Shown here in pieces: positions 60,351-64,000 of a stretch of 64,000 nucleotides of DNA. The position numbers and the translations under genes are program-made. This DNA is from Anaerolineae bacterium (lineage in GTDB: Bacteria > Chloroflexota > Anaerolineae > B4-G1 > SLSP01): the NCBI GenBank assembly GCA_026645815.1, contig JAPKMR010000007.1:49029-113028 (forward strand), given 5' to 3'. The notes beneath the pieces are model-generated. The model saw only the letters and a list, made by a program, of their open reading frames with translations, did not search any database and was not told where the DNA came from. Within the stretch, counting starts at the first letter, position 1. Every line of letters starts with the position of its first letter.

Positions 60351-61463
60351 TTAACCTGTAGTGCCGTGCCCCAACGAGCGCGGCTGAATCAACATGAGTG
60401 CGATGAAGATGCTTGCTCCGATAAGTGAGGCAAGGATGCCCAGGGGGATTTCGCCAGGGAGCATGGTGCGGGCGAGTGTATCACAGAATACGGCAAAAGC
60501 GCCGCCGATCAGTAAGGCTCCAGGAAGTGAGCCTTGTGCATCTGCCCCCAAGAGGCGCCGTGCGAGATGCGGTACAATGAGGCCAATCCAACCGACAATG
60601 CCGGAGACGGAGACGACGACGGAGACGGCAGCAACGGCGGCAACTAACAACACCATCCGTTCGCGGGCGGGGGCGGCGCCTAGGGAGAAGGCAGTTGCAT
60701 CATCTAGCGCCAGTAGATTGAGCCTCCAACGTAGAAGGAGCAGTAATGCCAGTGCAGCAACTGTCACGGGGAGAATCGAGAGCGTTTTGGTCCAGGTAAC
60801 GCTCCATAAAGCCCCTAACATCCAGAAAACGAGCTCCGGCAGTTGCGTTAGTGGGTCGGCGACATATTTGAGGATACCCACACCCGCCGAAAACAGCGCG
60901 GAGACGGCAATGCCGGCGAGGACGAGTCGCAGCGTCCAACCTCCGTAGCGGATACGGCGCGCGAGAGTGCTAGAGAGCAGCAGCCCCAGGAAACCAAAGG
61001 TCGCTGCTGAAGCTTGAATGCCGGGTCCGGCGGCGTTCCACGCGACGATACTCAACGCTGCACCAAAGGCAGCGCCCTGAGAGACCCCCAGAAAGCCGGG
61101 TTCGACCAGTGGATTGCGAAAGATCATCTGGAAAACAGTGCCTGCGCCTGCAAGAGTCATTCCCAGGAGCACTGCTGCGAGGATGCGCGGCAATCGCAGA
61201 TTGAGGACAATCTGACGCGCCATGGGGTCTTCGGCGAGCAGTCGAGGCGACATCCAGTAGGGTGCGGGATAGCGCCCACTAAAAATCGCCACGACGACCA
61301 TGAGTAACAGCATTGCGGCAAGCCCCCACAGCAGGCGCCTGCGTCCCGAAGAACTCCCATGAGTTTCTGGAGAGCTCCTATTCTTGGAGCTCTCCAAACC
61401 TTCGTGAGGGTTGCGTATTTGTGATAACGCATTTTGGGGGTGATCTGTGCTGCTATGCTCCAT
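60351..61463 (-). CDS. FecCD/BtuC-type ABC permease
   Basis: 370 residues from the ATG at 61463. The ORF-track start at 61517 overlaps the upstream gene. About nine or ten membrane helices follow a 50-residue hydrophilic N-terminus. NLRLPRILAAVLLGMTLAGAGTVFQMIFRNPLVEPGFLGVSQGAAFGA and WIGLIVPHLARRLLGAD are the family signatures. It works as a homodimer with the ATPase and the binding protein. The long N-terminal tail is a little unusual. Confidence 0.92.
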   Translation of the reverse strand: MEHSSTDHPQNALSQIRNPHEGLESSKNRSSPETHGSSSGRRRLLWGLAAMLLLMVVVAIFSGRYPAPYWMSPRLLAEDPMARQIVLNLRLPRILAAVLLGMTLAGAGTVFQMIFRNPLVEPGFLGVSQGAAFGAALSIVAWNAAGPGIQASAATFGFLGLLLSSTLARRIRYGGWTLRLVLAGIAVSALFSAGVGILKYVADPLTQLPELVFWMLGALWSVTWTKTLSILPVTVAALALLLLLRWRLNLLALDDATAFSLGAAPARERMVLLVAAVAAVSVVVSVSGIVGWIGLIVPHLARRLLGADAQGSLPGALLIGGAFAVFCDTLARTMLPGEIPLGILASLIGASIFIALMLIQPRSLGHGTTG

Positions 61464-61470
61464 CAATTTG

Positions 61471-62559
61471 CTAATCCAGACGAGTGATAGGCAGAATCTC
61501 CGCATCAATCGCGGCACGATCCAGGCCGTAGAGATCTTCGTAGAAGCGATAGAATTCAGCCTGCATATCTATATCTGCAAAACGCTCCGGTTGGATTTGC
61601 TTCGCCAACCAGAGTAGACCCAACCCCCAACGGGTGTCGGGCTGATCCCAACTATAGAAATCCGAGGCAAAGGGGTAGATCTGTTCGCTGCTAACCGCAG
61701 GCATCTGTGCCCATTGTGGATCCGCTTTAAGGGTTGCGACGATTTCAGCTGAGGAACCGGAGTAGTTGATGATATAGATCTGATCGGGGTTCCATGCTGC
61801 GATTTGTTCGAGATTGACCACTGCCCAACCGCCGCCTTGTGCCGCCTCGAGCCAGATGGGTTGCCCGCCTGCCAGAGTGACGAGGGTGGTTTGGATCCAT
61901 GATGCGGGTGGTACCTTGAAGGCTATCTCTTCGCCCGTTGCTGCGTACTGGAGAAGAAGCACACGGGGTTTATCTGCATCCGTTAATCCCTCGGTGCCCT
62001 TTGCCGCACGATCGAGGATGTCGCGGTAATATTCCCACAATTCAGTGGCGCGCTCTGTGTTGCCAAGTGCTTGCCCCATGGTTTTGAGGTCGCGTTCGTA
62101 TTGCTCAGGCGTTTCTAGATCCAGATAGATGACCGGGATTCCCAATTGTTCGAGCGTTGTGCCGACAGAGTCGCGCATGTAGCTCTTCAGAAGGACGAGA
62201 TCTGGCTGTGTAGCTGCAATCTCCTCCGCAGGGGCATCGGATTCAAAGAGCGATTTGGTTTGTGCGTCAGGATCTAGCATCTGTGCAAAGGCTACAGCAG
62301 CCTGTTTCGTGGATTTGGTCAGCGCGGAGACCCGCGAGGGCATATCAGGAAAAAGGTAAAGCGCGTCGCTGATCATGAAGTTGGCCCGTCCGCCGATGGC
62401 GATGCGCTGCGGCGGTGCGGGTAGGGTGACCTCGCGACCGAGTGCATCGGTTGCTGTCAACGTGGTAGATTCGGGTGTGGTTGGTTGCGCACCTGAACAG
62501 GCAACCGATCCCCAGAGCAATACCAACAGCACTATTCCAGAAAGCAGTTTGTGTGTCAT
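61471..62559 (-). CDS. ABC substrate-binding lipoprotein (type II importer)
   Basis: 362 residues. A lipoprotein signal ends in WGSVACSGA. TATDALGREVTLPAPPQRIAIGG begins the two-lobe binding fold, with EEIAATQPDLVLLKSYM and a long inter-lobe helix. This is the FepB/BtuF/MolA class. The lobe motif GGRANFMISDALYLF differs from the usual siderophore-binding start. I cannot assign the ligand. It is the first structural gene of the importer, downstream of the PadR gene. Confidence 0.9.
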   Translation of the reverse strand: MTHKLLSGIVLLVLLWGSVACSGAQPTTPESTTLTATDALGREVTLPAPPQRIAIGGRANFMISDALYLFPDMPSRVSALTKSTKQAAVAFAQMLDPDAQTKSLFESDAPAEEIAATQPDLVLLKSYMRDSVGTTLEQLGIPVIYLDLETPEQYERDLKTMGQALGNTERATELWEYYRDILDRAAKGTEGLTDADKPRVLLLQYAATGEEIAFKVPPASWIQTTLVTLAGGQPIWLEAAQGGGWAVVNLEQIAAWNPDQIYIINYSGSSAEIVATLKADPQWAQMPAVSSEQIYPFASDFYSWDQPDTRWGLGLLWLAKQIQPERFADIDMQAEFYRFYEDLYGLDRAAIDAEILPITRLD

Positions 62560-62711
62560 GATGATCTCCTTGAGCGAAATAGGTAAACTGGATACGCCAT
62601 TTGGAAAGCTATCTTCCTACCCTTGATCCTTGACCATGGAGGACAGACGCTTCTCTGCTTTCTGGAACAAGTCTTCATCTGCCATCCGTGGTCAAAAAGA
62701 CGTGAATTCTA

Positions 62712-63278
62712 CTATTCATCCAGGGTGTTGGTTGCTGCCGCTGTGTCTTCGGTCTCTATCTGCTTCAGCCACGCGAGCATGGCCTGCACCTGTCCCACAC
62801 GAAAACGGTAGACGAGAGCTTCGTAGCTGGTGGGGTTGAGGGCATCGAGCGTGTTTTGCAGCTCTGCTAACCACTTGTAGAAAATGGTCTCCTGCGCTGC
62901 CAATAACACGTGAAGTGCTGCATCACCTTGTTGCTGGGCGAAATAGACCTTCGCCAAAAACTCCAGGCGAAGATCGCGCCCGCGCGGTACCGGGGTACGA
63001 ACCCAGGCTTCCAACGCAGTGCGTCCGGCGGGGGTGGGGGTGTGAATTTTCCGCGGCGGACGCGCCTCCTGTGTCTCGAGCGTGGTTGTAAGATAACCGC
63101 GCTCTTCCAGGCGGGCGAGGACGGCATAGAGCTGGCTCTGCTTGATGTGCCAAACCAGTCTCAAGCCGGTGGTTACGGTCAAACGCTGGTGTAGCTCGTA
63201 ACCGTGCATCGGCTTTTCGGCGAGTAAGCCGAGCAGGCTCCATTCGATGGTCAAGGGTGCTACAGGTAATGGGCTCAA
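62712..63278 (-). CDS. PadR-family transcriptional regulator
   Basis: 188 residues as drawn, starting at a TTG at 63278. A second TTG at 63254 is possible, and no ATG or strong ribosome site is present. The winged helix includes WSLLGLLAEKPMHGYELHQRL and SQLYAVLARLEERGYLTT, followed by the AphA-like C-terminal helical domain. It probably represses its own promoter through the palindrome at 63281-63316 and may also control the ABC importer 150 bp downstream. The ligand is unknown. Confidence 0.85.
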   Translation of the reverse strand: MSPLPVAPLTIEWSLLGLLAEKPMHGYELHQRLTVTTGLRLVWHIKQSQLYAVLARLEERGYLTTTLETQEARPPRKIHTPTPAGRTALEAWVRTPVPRGRDLRLEFLAKVYFAQQQGDAALHVLLAAQETIFYKWLAELQNTLDALNPTSYEALVYRFRVGQVQAMLAWLKQIETEDTAAATNTLDE

Positions 63279-63280
63279 AG

Positions 63281-63316
63281 TATACTCATTGATTGATTAC
63301 TTATTTAATGAGTATA
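63281..63316 (-). promoter_or_regulatory. Palindromic operator at the PadR promoter
   Basis: TATACTCATT (63281-63290) and AATGAGTATA (63307-63316) are perfect inverted repeats separated by 16 bases. They lie immediately upstream of padR, and one arm contains a TATACT -10-like box on the reverse strand. This suggests autorepression. Confidence 0.65.
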
Positions 63317-63707
63317 AAGGATAAAGCAGAGGTGTCAAGCTCAATGATGACGAGGGTGCGTTTCAAAACGGAGGTGAAAACCTCAGGCGCCCCTACAGGG
63401 CGCAGAAGAGAATTGATTTTTGGCGGCGGGACAAGCCCCGCCGCCAAAAATCAATCAAAGAAAGGCATTTGTATGGTAGTCGTCTTGCTTTTACCCCTAA
63501 GTTGAAACGCACCCGATGACGACTGTGGCCCAGTAGTGCATAGCTGATGGTGGATTTGCCAGCGCCGCTCGCGCCAGAGACGATCAGGAGCGGCAGGCGC
63601 GGGAAGTGATGTTGGTGACCGCATTCTGGGCAGATGGCAACGTTACGATCTGGATCAATGGTTTTATCCGCGCGATAAGCGCCACATTGAAGGCAGGCGT
63701 TGAACAT
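63301..63707 (-). pseudogene. P-loop ATPase remnant interrupted by a MITE-like element
   Basis: The intact N-terminus begins MFNACLQCGAYRADK, then CPECGHQHHF and a Walker A SGASGAGKST. After about 65 residues the reading frame enters the inserted element at 63514. On the far side (63345-63301) a +1 frame reads VVIIELDTS, which may be the next part of the protein, and then stops. Full-length relatives of this Zn-ribbon plus kinase-like ATPase are much longer, so most of the gene is gone. It was probably lost by insertion and deletion. Confidence 0.7.
63354..63514. mobile_element. 161-bp MITE-like element with 13-bp inverted ends and 8-bp target duplication
   Basis: Ends GGGTGCGTTTCAA (63354-63366) and TTGAAACGCACCC (63502-63514) are perfect inverted repeats. 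They are flanked on both sides by GATGACGA (63346-63353 and 63515-63522), an 8-bp target duplication. Inside is the perfect hairpin TTGATTTTTGGCGGCGGG (63413-63430 with 63437-63454) and a GCGCCC-CTACA-GGGCGC palindrome. No coding capacity exists, so it must have been moved by a transposase acting in trans. Confidence 0.85.
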
Positions 63708-63774
63708 GCGAGATCGGCTTCGTTTACTTGCGTTGCGCCCGTAGTAACGGGATTTGGTTTGATTGTGTGTGGAG

Positions 63775-63848
63775 TGGGCGGTACAGGACTCGAACCTGTG
63801 ACCTCCTCCGTGTAAAGGAGGCGCTCTAACCGACTGAGCTAACCGCCC
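63775..63848 (-). tRNA. tRNA-Val (anticodon UAC)
   Basis: Reverse-strand GGGCGGT acceptor pairs with ACCGCCC, followed by discriminator A. The D arm holds GCTCAGTCGGTTAGAGC. The anticodon stem CCTCC/GGAGG frames TTTACAC with anticodon TAC. The T arm is ACAGG-TTCGAGT-CCTGT. All four arms pair. CCA is not encoded. Confidence 0.97.
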
Positions 63849-63908
63849 AAGGACGTATCATACCAGGGTTCGATTTGAAGTCAACCTGGCTATTGGATAG
63901 TCTCCCTG

Positions 63909-64000
63909 TTAAGCGTTGTTGATGTTTGGTACAGGTAGCATTGTCAATAGTTCTTTAACAGTCCAAATACGATCGGTCAGCTTGGCCACCATGGCTGGCG
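63909..64000 (-). CDS. Probable transposase C-terminus, cut by window edge
   Basis: The reverse-strand frame ends PAMVAKLTDRIWTVKELL then LPVPNINNA and stop. The segment resembles the C-terminal end of IS1-like or related DDE transposases (TPAMAxGLTDHxWxxxELL), as I recall it. Only 29 complete codons are in view, so the family is tentative. It lies just beyond the tRNA-Val. Confidence 0.55.
   Translation of the reverse strand, partial: PAMVAKLTDRIWTVKELLTMLPVPNINNA

Overview
The window looks like chromosomal DNA of an anaerobic member of the Chloroflexota (Anaerolineae-like). This is inference from gene content: bactofilin, a DUF4446 protein, a very large secreted subtilase ending in a hydrophobic YLPLLLRQP tail, cobalamin/siderophore-type ABC genes, and tungsten/molybdenum aldehyde-oxidising enzymes. 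No 16S gene is present, so the taxonomy is not proven. Genes are dense, and operons are packed with ATGA-type overlaps.

Layout, left to right. (1) 1-15.2 kb is housekeeping and envelope: glutamate racemase (cut by the left edge), a membrane-anchored zinc metalloprotease, a glutaredoxin-like protein, a DUF4446 protein, bactofilin, a cellulose-synthase-like glycosyltransferase, a 1341-residue subtilase, an acetylpolyamine amidohydrolase-like enzyme, and a heterodimeric ABC exporter with one degenerate ATPase site. (2) 15.5-23.5 kb is a redox operon: MoaD-like protein, tungsten aldehyde:ferredoxin oxidoreductase (AOR), four-cluster FeS protein, HdrA fused to an MvhD domain, HdrC with a C-terminal membrane helix, HdrB, and a polyferredoxin. 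It resembles the Bam/Hdr type of flavin-based electron-bifurcating modules. (3) After a strong terminator and a new promoter, 23.7-31.4 kb encodes the membrane arm of complex I (nuoA, H, J, K, L, M, N), with nuoB, C, D, I and E/F/G all absent from the locus. (4) 31.4-36.9 kb holds a Mur ligase, a GT4 glycosyltransferase, a beta-propeller/M15 peptidase fusion and an SDR.

(5) 37.2-43.2 kb contains two convergent operons. One carries a NifX-like protein, a Gly-rich CxxC protein, two ferredoxin-containing MinD ATPases, an ICMT-like protein and a DUF89 protein. The other carries a Trx-VKOR fusion, an FMN split-barrel protein and a CGGC protein. Their promoters carry the same CTATTG-N9-CAATAG palindrome over the -35 box, so one regulator probably controls both. 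(6) 43.4-48.1 kb has a flavodoxin, two exported proteins of unknown function and an eight-helix membrane protein.

(7) 48.2-59.1 kb is the most striking block. A probable molybdenum (tungsten) cofactor riboswitch with its own terminator precedes a close relative of the Desulfovibrio gigas aldehyde oxidoreductase Mop. An eight-gene train of little-studied proteins follows: a GltD/HdrD-like fusion, a small CxxC redox protein, a methyltransferase, a C-GCAxxG-C-C protein, a radical SAM protein, a PaaK-like CoA ligase, a second methyltransferase and a small unknown protein. From memory this order matches the Desulfovibrio vulgaris DVU1559-DVU1553 neighbourhood. (8) On the opposite strand, 59.1-63.3 kb holds a PadR regulator and a FecCD-type ABC importer. 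(9) The right end has a 161-bp MITE-like element with terminal inverted repeats and an 8-bp target duplication inside a P-loop gene remnant, a tRNA-Val(UAC), and the tail of a probable transposase. Perfect hairpins with ATTTTT/AAAAAT arms recur between genes, and one of them lies inside the MITE-like element.
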